A stretch of DNA of 64,000 bases, from positions 1,032,980 to 1,096,979 of the forward strand of contig NZ_KQ034007.1 in the NCBI RefSeq assembly GCF_000970755.1. The letters run 5' to 3'. Below the pieces are notes generated by a model. The model had not been told where the DNA came from. It did not search any database and saw only the letters and a list, made by a program, of their open reading frames with translations. The translations under genes were made by a program, and so were the position numbers. This document shows positions 8,272 through 16,452 of the stretch, piece by piece. The stretch's first letter is position 1; every line of letters begins with the position of its first letter. The DNA comes from Lactobacillus kimbladii (GTDB lineage Bacteria > Bacillota > Bacilli > Lactobacillales > Lactobacillaceae).

Positions 8272-9765
8272 TTAAAGTTCTGCTGCTGCTCTGGCTAGAG
8301 GTGCCGTGGATGAATATATTTTTTTATAAAGACTATAATATTTATTATAAAGTACAGAATTATGTTGATCGGGTACGATGATATCATTATATCTCACAAA
8401 TAAATTAATACAGCTTTCCCAATTTTTAAACCATTGGCATCCCATTGCTGCAATCATAGCAGCTCCAATTCCAGGCCCCTGTTCATTTTTTAATGAAACA
8501 ATTTTTTTACCGAATACGTCAGCTTGCAGTTTTAGCCAAAATTTACTTTTTGCACCTCCACCAATACAAACGATTTTTTCAATAGTCTTATTATTTTGCT
8601 CGTAAATCGATATTAAATCTCGCAAACTGTATGTAATTCCTTCTATCACTGCTCGGCAAAAATCATTTTTTGTCAATATTTTACTAATTCCTGTGAAGCT
8701 TCCGCGAATATAAGAATCAGAGTAAGGAGTCCTTTCACCACTGATATAGGGTGTAAAAAAAAGTTTATTTGAACCTAAGTCTGAATTCTGAGCCATCAAA
8801 AGCAAGTCAGTAAAAGATTTTTCGGGAAAAAAGGCATCCCTAAACCAGCTTAAGGATTCTCCGGCTGCTAATGTTACTCCCATAGAGTAAAAATGATGAG
8901 CAACCGCATGATGTTCCATTTGCAATGTCCCCTCATATGGTGTGTGAGGATTTTGCTCATCGGCTAAAACGACTCCTGATGTACCAATACTACATAGTAA
9001 ATTTTGAGAGTTTAAAATACCGGATCCAATTGCTGCAACAGCGTTATCTCCTCCCCCCGCAAAAATCTTCGCGTCCGTATTCAGACCAGTTTGCTCACAA
9101 ACTTCTTTCAAGGGAAATCCAACAAAGTCTGTGGAATTTACAAGAGTGGGACAACAATACTTAGGAATATTAAAAAAATTTAAAATTTTATTACTCCAGC
9201 GGTTTTTTGCAATATCTAAAATTATTGTTCCGGTAGCATCTGAATAATCCATATTTATTTTTCCGGTCATTTTATATCTAACATAGTCTTTAGGCATCAT
9301 AAAATATCTAATTTTTGCAAAATTATCAGGTTCATTTTCTTGTAACCATAATAATTTTGGTAAGGTAAAACCAGCAGTAGCTTTGTTACCAGTAATTTCC
9401 ACTATTTCTTTTCCAAAATTTTTGTTTATGTAATCAGCCTCATTTGCTGTTCTGCCATCGTTCCATAATATTGCTGGTCGAATTACTTGTTTATTTTTAT
9501 CTAAAATTACCAAGCTGTGCATTTGACCAGAAAATGATATCCCGTCTATTTTAGCCAAGTCTTTTAGCTTGCTCATAATTTTTTTAACCGCAACTAAAGT
9601 TGCATGAACCCAGTCATTTGGATTTTGCTCGCTAAAACCCTCTGCCGGATTATAGATTGGATAATCTTCTATTTCTTGATCTATTATTCTTCCTAATTTA
9701 TCTAAACAACTGACTTTTACAGCACTTGTGCCTAAATCAATTCCTAATACATATTTTTCCATCAT
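8272..9765 (-). CDS. xylB: Xylulokinase (FGGY family)
   Basis: The enzyme phosphorylates D-xylulose to D-xylulose 5-phosphate, feeding the pentose phosphate/phosphoketolase route. The N-terminal FGGY ATPase fold shows GIDLGTSAVK. The segment SFSGQMHSLVILD at about 80-92 is specific to xylulokinases. The C-terminal half has GGGAKSKFWLKLQADVFG and GAAMIAAMG. Length is 497 aa. Two consecutive ATGs overlap the stop of the upstream D-lyxose isomerase, so the pair is translationally coupled. This is the last gene of the sugar operon. Together with the isomerase it implies D-lyxose to D-xylulose to Xu5P. Confidence 0.9.
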   Translation of the reverse strand: MMEKYVLGIDLGTSAVKVSCLDKLGRIIDQEIEDYPIYNPAEGFSEQNPNDWVHATLVAVKKIMSKLKDLAKIDGISFSGQMHSLVILDKNKQVIRPAILWNDGRTANEADYINKNFGKEIVEITGNKATAGFTLPKLLWLQENEPDNFAKIRYFMMPKDYVRYKMTGKINMDYSDATGTIILDIAKNRWSNKILNFFNIPKYCCPTLVNSTDFVGFPLKEVCEQTGLNTDAKIFAGGGDNAVAAIGSGILNSQNLLCSIGTSGVVLADEQNPHTPYEGTLQMEHHAVAHHFYSMGVTLAAGESLSWFRDAFFPEKSFTDLLLMAQNSDLGSNKLFFTPYISGERTPYSDSYIRGSFTGISKILTKNDFCRAVIEGITYSLRDLISIYEQNNKTIEKIVCIGGGAKSKFWLKLQADVFGKKIVSLKNEQGPGIGAAMIAAMGCQWFKNWESCINLFVRYNDIIVPDQHNSVLYNKYYSLYKKIYSSTAPLARAAAEL

Positions 9766-10487
9766 TTATTCTCGTATGGTCTAAACTGAAAATTTAGTTT
9801 TTTCGACCAAATTGGATAGTCACCGAATAGCAGTCGATAAGGAAGCTCATCCTCTTCTATTTCTGGAATCCGGGGAATTGGTTTATAAAAATGATTATCT
9901 AAATTATCGTTATTGGTTTTTGAGACCTCCCAAGCCATAACTTTGCCAGTTCCAGCCTCAACATCCCACTTATGGTAAATTCCAGGTGTTGCAGTTAAAC
10001 TTTCACCTGGTTCTAATTTGATGGTCGTTCCAGCAGGAACCACTAGTTTCTCTCCATCTTTAACTATTTTAACTTCACTTTTATGATCAATTTCACCAGT
10101 TTTTGTCGAATTCCAGACTCTAATTAATAAATTTCCTCCACCACGATTAACAGTATCCTCTTCTTTTAGCTTATGAAAATGGTACGGCAACTCTTGTCCT
10201 TCTTCTAAGAATAATATTTTTTCACAATAAGGTTTTGGATAAATTTCAGTATGCTCATAATTGCCATTCCTAAACGTAAAAGCCACTAGGCCATATTTTA
10301 CAAAATTTTTACTGCCAAAATCGGTTACATCCCAGCCCAACATATTATCAACAATTTCGCGATAACGTTCATTGAGTCCAGTCCAATCATTAATATTCCA
10401 ACTCGCGAACTGAGGAAAATAAACTTGGTGCTTTTTTGCAAAATCAATATTTTTTTGAAGGATTTTATTTATTTGCGATCTTTTCAT
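9762..10487 (-). CDS. D-lyxose isomerase (cupin sugar isomerase)
   Basis: This family (DUF1498, EcSI-like) interconverts D-lyxose and D-xylulose, and D-mannose and D-fructose, with a bound divalent metal. The 241-residue protein has the cupin metal ligands H103, H105 and E110 in PYHFHKLKEED, and H172 in GIYHKWDVE. The RYREIVDNMLGWDVTDFG segment is family-specific. It overlaps the upstream epimerase-like gene by 23 bases and xylB by four. Its product would be the direct substrate of the next enzyme. Confidence 0.88.
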   Translation of the reverse strand: MKRSQINKILQKNIDFAKKHQVYFPQFASWNINDWTGLNERYREIVDNMLGWDVTDFGSKNFVKYGLVAFTFRNGNYEHTEIYPKPYCEKILFLEEGQELPYHFHKLKEEDTVNRGGGNLLIRVWNSTKTGEIDHKSEVKIVKDGEKLVVPAGTTIKLEPGESLTATPGIYHKWDVEAGTGKVMAWEVSKTNNDNLDNHFYKPIPRIPEIEEDELPYRLLFGDYPIWSKKLNFQFRPYENK

Positions 10488-11454
10488 TTTTTACCTCACT
10501 AAAATCAAATTGTAGGTTAAATGCAATTCTTTCATCTGGTTTGATATATTTTAATTTATTATTTTTATTAGCTTGGATAAAACCATTTACATCGTTTGTA
10601 CCGGGCTCTAATCCTAAAACATAGTTTTTGTTTCTTTCCAAACGCCATTCATTCAAAATCGGGAGTGTTTTACTACTAAATTTAACTTTTAACGAAAGGT
10701 TTGTTCTTGGACTAATCAAACTATATTCAGATTTTTTTAAAGTATGAAAATATACTTGTTCAGGCTCAGCTATATTAGGTTTCTTTAATTTAAACGGATA
10801 ACTACCTTTTATTCTCTGATATTTACGGTTGAAACTTTTTTCTGGCTGGAAAAATATTTCAGTGTCGGGTGTTAAAAACGGATAACCAAAATTATTATGA
10901 TACAAAAGCATATACGGTACAGTGTCATCTCCGGCATTTATTAAAGTGTCATCTATACGTATACTTGTCTCATTAGTACTTACAGTGATTTTGCGGTGTA
11001 ATATTAAGTTTGGACCAAACATGACTGAATCAGCAATGTTACCTTCAACCTGAATTTTGTTTTTTAAAATTTCATAACTAAAATTATATGCAGGCGTATT
11101 GCTAACTGTACCGTGTAAACCGCGCCTATTATCAGAGCTTCCCATATATGCCAATCCACCTGTTGTTAAAAATCCAACATTGAAATTGCGCATAAAGCCT
11201 TTATCTTCATCCTCATTAAAGTAAGTACTGTTTACAAGACCTGTTGCCGATAAAAACGATATGTTTTTTCCATTCAACTTTAATTCTACTATATCCATGC
11301 CTCTGTCTAATGCCACTGTAAGTGAAAAGCCACTGGCAGTGGCTATTTCAAAAGCCTTTAATCCAGTAGCTTTTCCCTCGAGAAATTGAATATATTTGAC
11401 AGAGTTTAGTTGAGCCTTATTGCCAACATATATTTCTGAATTCTCGTTTCTCAT
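10465..11454 (-). CDS. Aldose 1-epimerase-like protein (DUF4432)
   Basis: This is a galactose-mutarotase-like beta-sandwich protein of the DUF4432 group, likely converting anomers of the sugar handled by this operon. Supporting segments are TVALDRGMDIVEL near 48-60, GLHGTVSNTPA, and LLYHNNFGYPFL with the His-Asn pair used by epimerase relatives. EPGTNDVNGF near the C-terminus is also typical. Length is 329 aa. It directly follows the PTS IIC gene with no gap and overlaps the isomerase gene. The actual substrate anomer is not known. Confidence 0.8.
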   Translation of the reverse strand: MRNENSEIYVGNKAQLNSVKYIQFLEGKATGLKAFEIATASGFSLTVALDRGMDIVELKLNGKNISFLSATGLVNSTYFNEDEDKGFMRNFNVGFLTTGGLAYMGSSDNRRGLHGTVSNTPAYNFSYEILKNKIQVEGNIADSVMFGPNLILHRKITVSTNETSIRIDDTLINAGDDTVPYMLLYHNNFGYPFLTPDTEIFFQPEKSFNRKYQRIKGSYPFKLKKPNIAEPEQVYFHTLKKSEYSLISPRTNLSLKVKFSSKTLPILNEWRLERNKNYVLGLEPGTNDVNGFIQANKNNKLKYIKPDERIAFNLQFDFSEVKNEKIANK

Positions 11455-12543
11455 TTATCCTATACTTATATCTCCTAAATCAACATCTTTTTCTTCTTTC
11501 TTTTCGTTCTCTGCGCTAACAGGTCTTTTTAAAATGAAGAAAACGATACCGGTGACTAAGCTACCTATGAGAAGAGCAATTAAAAATTGGACAGGTTTTG
11601 ACATAGTAGGAACTGCAAATAAACCAGAAGCAGGAATTTTTGAATCTGCACCCCATAACATTGAAAGTCCGCCACCTATTGCTCCACCACAAGCAGTTGA
11701 AACTATTGATCTCCACAAATCGTTTAAAACAATAGGTAAACTTCCTTCGGTGATTTCACATATACCCATGGGAAAAGCCGTTTTTAGTGTGTCTACTTCC
11801 GTTTGTGTGTAAATCTTCTTATGAAATAGTTTTTCAAGGAAATATGCAAAAGTAAAACCAAATGGTGTTACCATAGAAGCCAAAATTAGAACAGTGATTG
11901 GCTCATTGACTCCTTCTGCCTGCATTGCTAATACAAAAGCAAAGACTGTCTTGTTAATGGCTCCACCATAATCGACTGATGCCAAAATGCCAATAATAGC
12001 ACCATAAAGGAATTTTTGACTCGATGGTAATTGAGTTAGATATCTGGTAAGCATTTTTTGCCCTTCGGCAATTGGCGCGCCTAATATGTAAAACATGACG
12101 GCAGCCGACAAAATTGATGATAAAAATGGTATTATCAAAGTCGGCATTAGACCTTGTGCCCAATTAGGTACTTTTATTGTTTTTACAATTAAAATTGTAA
12201 ACCAACCGGCAACATAGCCTCCGATTAAACCTCCCAGGAACCCAGCTTTAATCATATTTGAAATAAGACCAACTAAAAATCCTGGAGCTATTCCTGGCTT
12301 GTCAGCAATTGCAAAAGAAACTCCGGTTGAAACAACAACAGGAAGAAGTCCTAAAATTAAGCTCCCAGCTGTACTAAAAGCATCCCATATTCCAATAGTA
12401 CCAGTAAAGTTGGTAATGTTTTTACCGCCAAAGATATTTCCAACTGCTAATAACAATCCTCCCGCAACAACAACGGGAATCAAATATGAGATTGCCGTCA
12501 AAGCCGGTTCTTTAATTTTGACTATAATTTTATTTTCAGCCAT
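11455..12543 (-). CDS. PTS fructose-family IIC permease
   Basis: This is the membrane channel of a fructose-type phosphotransferase system, about 362 residues with eight or more hydrophobic segments. Family marks are SFAIADKPGIAPGF near 80, DYGGAINKTVFAF and FPMGICEITEGSLPIVLNDL. I start it at the ATG 12541-12543, which has AGAGG seven bases upstream, overlapping the IIB stop. A start at 12564 would lie inside the IIB gene. IIA, IIB and IIC are three separate genes. Fructose-type IIC transporters usually deliver sugar 1-phosphates; the true substrate is open. Confidence 0.88.
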   Translation of the reverse strand: MAENKIIVKIKEPALTAISYLIPVVVAGGLLLAVGNIFGGKNITNFTGTIGIWDAFSTAGSLILGLLPVVVSTGVSFAIADKPGIAPGFLVGLISNMIKAGFLGGLIGGYVAGWFTILIVKTIKVPNWAQGLMPTLIIPFLSSILSAAVMFYILGAPIAEGQKMLTRYLTQLPSSQKFLYGAIIGILASVDYGGAINKTVFAFVLAMQAEGVNEPITVLILASMVTPFGFTFAYFLEKLFHKKIYTQTEVDTLKTAFPMGICEITEGSLPIVLNDLWRSIVSTACGGAIGGGLSMLWGADSKIPASGLFAVPTMSKPVQFLIALLIGSLVTGIVFFILKRPVSAENEKKEEKDVDLGDISIG

Positions 12544-12553
12544 TTTTAAACCT

Positions 12554-12868
12554 CTATTTAACATTTAATGCAGAATGCAATTTTTTCATTAATTTGTTTG
12601 GACTTTGTATTGCAGTATCTGTTGAAATTTGGACAATTTTTTTGCCCTTAAATCTTTCTCTTCCCGTTACTTTTACATCAACTGCTAGTAAAACAACATC
12701 AGCTTCTTTAATATCTTCTAGTTTCAGTGCATCTTCAGTACCGATAGTACCCTGAGTTTCAATATGAATTGTGTCTCCACAATCTTTAGCAGCTTGTTCC
12801 AATTTTTCTTTTGCAATATAAGTGTGAGCTATTCCCGCAGAACAAGCTGTTATACCAACAATTTTCAT
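12554..12868 (-). CDS. PTS fructose-type IIB component
   Basis: IIB accepts phosphate from IIA and passes it to the sugar during transport. The phosphorylated cysteine is C9 in ITACSAGIAHTYIA, close to the fructose-class pattern ACPTGIAHTYMA, with Ser-Ala in place of Pro-Thr. The protein is 104 aa, a single IIB domain. The ribosome binding site AAAGGAG is 11 bases upstream, and the stop is joined to the IIC ribosome binding site. Confidence 0.92.
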   Translation of the reverse strand: MKIVGITACSAGIAHTYIAKEKLEQAAKDCGDTIHIETQGTIGTEDALKLEDIKEADVVLLAVDVKVTGRERFKGKKIVQISTDTAIQSPNKLMKKLHSALNVK

Positions 12869-12883
12869 TCATAAACATCTCCT

Positions 12884-13339
12884 TTATTCTTTAAAAGCAT
12901 CAATCACTTCCTGAATGCTTTCAGCTTTTTTCAATTTGTCAACAACTTGCTTATGTCCTAATCTCCCTGCAAATATTGACAAAAGTTTTAATTGATTTTT
13001 TGCTGAATTGGTATCATTGCTTACAGCAAACAAAATAACTATTCTAATCTTCTCGTTATCCAATGATTCCCATTCAATGCCATGTTTCAAAATTCCAATA
13101 GCAACACCTATTCGTTTGACATCATCACTTTTTCCATGAGGGATTGCTATGCCTTGACCTATTCCGGTTAAGCCTTCTTTTTCTCGTAAATAAATATCTT
13201 GGACAAAGGGGTCAACTTTATCAATATAATTTGCATTTTTGAGCAACTCTGCTAATTGCACTATAACTTCATATTTATTTTTTGCATTAAGCCCAATTTT
13301 TATAACCTTAGGATCCAAAACAGAAGTAATATTTTCCAT
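12884..13339 (-). CDS. PTS fructose/mannitol-type IIA component
   Basis: IIA takes phosphate from HPr. The active histidine is H68 in GIAIPHGKS, within a complete PTS-EIIA-2 domain. The ATG at 13337-13339 gives 151 residues starting MENITSVLDP. An in-frame TTG at 13351 would add four residues. Neither has a strong ribosome binding site, so coupling to the aldolase gene ending at 13358 is likely. It should serve the IIB and IIC that follow. It is distinct from the second EIIA-type protein encoded at 14381-14854. Confidence 0.9.
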   Translation of the reverse strand: MENITSVLDPKVIKIGLNAKNKYEVIVQLAELLKNANYIDKVDPFVQDIYLREKEGLTGIGQGIAIPHGKSDDVKRIGVAIGILKHGIEWESLDNEKIRIVILFAVSNDTNSAKNQLKLLSIFAGRLGHKQVVDKLKKAESIQEVIDAFKE

Positions 13340-13357
13340 ATGTAAAACCAAATACTT

Positions 13358-14302
13358 TTATGCCTTAAATGTTTCAGTCTGGAAGTTTTCGATTTTGTAA
13401 GGTACTTCAACTGGCTCTTCGTGTTCAAAATATAGATGGGTTCTATTAGTTGCCTTGCAGAGTTCATTCTTATGATGTACAACTTTTTGTTCTTCAATCA
13501 TTGCTTCTGGAAACATTAATTTTGGCTCGCGCATTTCATTTGGATCACTGTTATCGAGCAAATGGCGCAAACCAGTTGCAAACGCAATTTTGATATCACT
13601 TGAAATGTTTATTTTATTGATGCCATTGTCAATTGCTTCTTGAATTTTATCGTCAGGATTATTTGAAGCTCCGTGCAAAACTAATGGTACATCTACAGCT
13701 TCTGAAACTTGTTTTGCAATTTCCGGCTTCAATTTAGGCTGTACATCTTTAGGGTAAAGACCGTGGGCGGTACCAATTGCAATTGCCAAAGAATCAACAC
13801 TTGTTTTCTCAACAAAATCCCTAGCCATTTCAGGTGTAGTGTAATGTACATCGTTTGTTAAATGTCCGTTGACATCATAGCCAGTATCAGCTATTGTTCC
13901 TATTTCAGCTTCAACTGATATTCCAGTGGCATGAGCTGCCTCGACCACCTTTTTTGTAGTGGCAATATTTTCATCATATGGTTTCATAGAGCAATCAATC
14001 ATAACGCTGGTGAAGCCTAGATGAATAGCATGAATGCAGTCTTCATAACTAGCACCATGATCTAAATGTAAAGCAATTGGCAAATCTGTTTTGTTAATGC
14101 CCTGTAAAACTTGCCCCACAAAGTTATCACGCAAAAATGCCAGCTCGGTGGGATGAATCGCCATTATAAAAGGTGTTTGATCTTCAATACACTTTTCCAG
14201 AGTTGCTGTAAAAAGTTGTCCAGATCCAGCGTTGTAAGCTGGTATTGCAAAGTGATTTTTATGTGCTACATCCAATAATCTTTTTCCTGTTACTAAAACC
14301 AT
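13358..14302 (-). CDS. Class II ketose-(bis)phosphate aldolase
   Basis: This is a zinc-dependent aldolase that splits a ketose phosphate to dihydroxyacetone phosphate and an aldehyde. The signature HLDHG is at 79-83 (catalytic D81, zinc ligand H82). Further zinc ligands lie in EAEIGT, GTAHGLYP and LHGASNN. Start ATG 14300-14302 has GGAGG seven bases upstream. The protein is 314 aa. It lies between the regulatory genes and the PTS IIA. No 1-phosphofructokinase is present, so it may act directly on a ketose 1-phosphate made by the PTS. Fructose or tagatose bisphosphate activity is possible too. Confidence 0.87.
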   Translation of the reverse strand: MVLVTGKRLLDVAHKNHFAIPAYNAGSGQLFTATLEKCIEDQTPFIMAIHPTELAFLRDNFVGQVLQGINKTDLPIALHLDHGASYEDCIHAIHLGFTSVMIDCSMKPYDENIATTKKVVEAAHATGISVEAEIGTIADTGYDVNGHLTNDVHYTTPEMARDFVEKTSVDSLAIAIGTAHGLYPKDVQPKLKPEIAKQVSEAVDVPLVLHGASNNPDDKIQEAIDNGINKINISSDIKIAFATGLRHLLDNSDPNEMREPKLMFPEAMIEEQKVVHHKNELCKATNRTHLYFEHEEPVEVPYKIENFQTETFKA

Positions 14303-14350
14303 TTTTACCTCCAAAAATTAATAAATTATACTTTCTGAAAAACAAACTTT

Positions 14351-14368
14351 TTATGGTCCACTTTTCAT
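14351..14368 (-). CDS. Possible 5-codon mini-ORF (MKSGP) with perfect ribosome binding site
   Basis: Directly after the stop of the upstream EIIA gene, AGGAGG (14375-14380) is followed six bases later by ATG AAA AGT GGA CCA TAA. The initiation signals are as good as any in the window, but the frame closes after five codons. It may be a translational spacer, a leader, or the scar of a lost gene start. A TATAAT follows at about 14329-14334, before the aldolase gene. Confidence 0.3.
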   Translation of the reverse strand: MKSGP

Positions 14369-14380
14369 GATCTTCCTCCT

Positions 14381-14854
14381 TTACAAGTATTTTTCTATTT
14401 CTTCTGCTGTTTGACATTGACTTATTTTGGAAATGACGTTTTTATCTGCAAATTTACGGAAAATTTTGATCAATCTTTTGATTCTCGGACTATTCTTTTG
14501 AGATTTACGGCTAATCAATAAAATAAAACAAGTATCTACAGCAGTACTATCTGGACATTTCCATTCATCTATTTTCTGAGCTAACTTACAAATTATTAAA
14601 TTAGGAATTACATTTTCTTCTAAGATGATATGAGGAAAGGCAATACCATTTCCAAAAGAAGTGTTTTTAACCTGTTCCCTGGCCTGCAAGCTTTTAAAAA
14701 GTTCTTTTTGTGATAATTTTTTTTGATTGGCAACGCTTTTGGATATCAGAGAAAAAAGTTCTTTTTTAGTAATTTTTTGGTCAACATTTATTTTTATAAA
14801 AAAATTATCGCTGCTTTTGGATTCTGTAGACTGCGTGTCTGACATTTTTTTCAT
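14381..14854 (-). CDS. PTS EIIA-2 domain protein, probably the detached EIIA domain of the upstream regulator
   Basis: The protein is 157 aa with an EIIA-type core, KKLSQKELFKSL...GNGIAFPH (phosphorylatable H75), and a family-like C-terminus. It overlaps the 3' end of the PRD regulator by 50 bases in another frame. MtlR/LicR-type regulators normally carry this domain at their own C-terminus. This therefore looks like a split version of such a regulator, rather than a transport component, since the operon has another IIA for that. AAGAAG precedes the ATG. A run of seven A lies at the overlap. Confidence 0.75.
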   Translation of the reverse strand: MKKMSDTQSTESKSSDNFFIKINVDQKITKKELFSLISKSVANQKKLSQKELFKSLQAREQVKNTSFGNGIAFPHIILEENVIPNLIICKLAQKIDEWKCPDSTAVDTCFILLISRKSQKNSPRIKRLIKIFRKFADKNVISKISQCQTAEEIEKYL

Positions 14855-16289
14855 CTTCTTTTGTTAAAAAAGCACTAACTAGTTCAACTGGTACATTGGT
14901 TTTTACCGATAATGGAACTGTACTTATCAGCAAGTCAATATTCTTATGTTTTTTTAGTATGTCTTCTATCTCGAGGTTGGAACCTAAGCCTATGACCTTT
15001 AAATCAGGCATTAATTTTCTTATTTTTGTTGAAATTATTTCTGAAGTACCAATCCCTGTTGTACAAATAATATAAACACGTACCCTTTTATTCCTACGTG
15101 GCTGAGCTTCTAAGTATTTAACGAAGTAAAGGCATATAAAACCTGTTTCATTATCTGAAATAGCTGGTAAGTGAAATTCACGTTCCACCTGTTTTGAAGC
15201 TAACTTAGTAGCTTCAAAAACTTTCTCATATTCCAATTTAATATCATTTAATAAAGCATTTGGTAAGGATACTTGCATTTTTAATCGAATGATCATTGAA
15301 AAAATATGATTTTTAATATCATTCAGTATATATTTGCTAAAACCGGTATTTAGAAATTGTGAAACCAATGTAATGTATTCTTGAGAAACTCGTTCTGCTA
15401 ATTTATGATCATCAGAAGTTATTTCACTTTTTTTCTCACTAAATCTTGAGGAAATTAGATATTCAAATAAGTAGTAAGTTTCAACTTCTAAAGATAATGG
15501 CTGTACATTTAAATAATTTTCAATATTTTGAATAATTTTCTGGCAAATCTTGAAAATTTCAGGATTTGCCTTCGATTTTCTTGTTATACTAGACTTTGAC
15601 TCAACTGAATAATTTACTGATTTAAATTTTCTTGCTCTGCTTAACAGAATATAAATATGTGTAAAAAAATTAATATTATAAGGATAAGGAAGATTGTTAT
15701 TTAGAGATTTCATTGCCAGTTTTAATTGTTCTAAGGCGAAGTCAAAATCTTGGTCATCATATTGTCCAATACTATTTCGCAAACTACTAATTTCTGTTGT
15801 ATTGTTAACATGTAAAACTACTTCAATAATGGCATTTCTAATATTTTTTTCTGTTCCTTTGATGCTTAAAAAACGTTGTTTGCGAATTAATGACAGATTC
15901 CATCTTTTAATTTTTGCAGAAATCATTTTTTCATCATTTTGAATTACTGCTTCACTAACATATAAACTATTAATAATATCTGTAATTGAAACTGCTTTAG
16001 GAGATGCAATTAAGAGCCTGGTTAAAATATTTTCTTGACGTTCATTGATTTCCGAAAAAGCAGCAGATTTTTTATTTTCGTACTTTAAATAATTTTGATA
16101 AACTAATTCAAATCCCTTACTTCTTTTAGAAATAATTATTTTTTCTGGAAAATTCTGATTTAACTGATTGATCCTCCTAATTATCGTTTTACGTGAGACG
16201 TTTAATTTTTGCGAAATTTTAGCCGAAGAATTGAAACCATGATTTACTTTTAAATAGTTGATTATGGATTGATTCAAATCTTTAACCAT
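14805..16289 (-). CDS. PRD-containing transcriptional regulator (MtlR/LicR-like), without EIIA domain
   Basis: A PTS-controlled activator likely acting on the sugar operon downstream. Domains in order are: N-terminal HTH (NVSRKTIIRRINQLN, about 27-45) with a second winged helix near 100-150; two PRDs (about 190-295 and 300-390); and a Gat-type EIIB domain with phosphorylatable C409 in ICTTGIGTS. The expected EIIA domain is encoded in a separate overlapping gene. AAGGAG lies seven bases before the ATG. A cre-like palindrome is located about 40 bases upstream, suggesting CcpA control. Confidence 0.85.
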   Translation of the reverse strand: MVKDLNQSIINYLKVNHGFNSSAKISQKLNVSRKTIIRRINQLNQNFPEKIIISKRSKGFELVYQNYLKYENKKSAAFSEINERQENILTRLLIASPKAVSITDIINSLYVSEAVIQNDEKMISAKIKRWNLSLIRKQRFLSIKGTEKNIRNAIIEVVLHVNNTTEISSLRNSIGQYDDQDFDFALEQLKLAMKSLNNNLPYPYNINFFTHIYILLSRARKFKSVNYSVESKSSITRKSKANPEIFKICQKIIQNIENYLNVQPLSLEVETYYLFEYLISSRFSEKKSEITSDDHKLAERVSQEYITLVSQFLNTGFSKYILNDIKNHIFSMIIRLKMQVSLPNALLNDIKLEYEKVFEATKLASKQVEREFHLPAISDNETGFICLYFVKYLEAQPRRNKRVRVYIICTTGIGTSEIISTKIRKLMPDLKVIGLGSNLEIEDILKKHKNIDLLISTVPLSVKTNVPVELVSAFLTKEDEKNVRHAVYRIQKQR

Positions 16290-16313
16290 TTCTTTTCTCC
16301 TTCCGACATTTTT

Positions 16314-16340
16314 ATTATATAAGTCTGTGTAAGCGCTACA
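16314..16340 (-). promoter_or_regulatory. Promoter region with cre-like site of the sugar operon
   Basis: TGTAAGCGCTACA (16328-16340) resembles a catabolite-responsive element with one base missing from one arm. On the minus strand it precedes TATAAT (16314-16319) and covers the -35 position, where no consensus hexamer is seen. A very similar site lies at the dhaK promoter. Confidence 0.5.
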
Positions 16341-16385
16341 TCATAAGAAAATGTCCCCAATCAAAATTGAATGAGGACAAATAAA

Positions 16386-16428
16386 AAAGCAAAAGAGCTG
16401 TGTATAATTTTCACAGCTCTTTTGCTTT
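16386..16428 (-). terminator. Intrinsic terminator after aspS
   Basis: A 17-bp perfect stem (16386-16402 with 16412-16428) is followed by a T run on the minus strand, 25 bases after the aspS stop. It separates the hisS-aspS transcript from the sugar operon promoter. Confidence 0.92.
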
Positions 16429-16452
16429 AGTTAAAAATACTTTTAAACTTTC

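Noticed and set aside
16328-16340. Palindrome as a T-box or LexA-type element
   Set aside because: The T-box core and the LexA spacing are absent; a cre-like site fits the sugar operon better.
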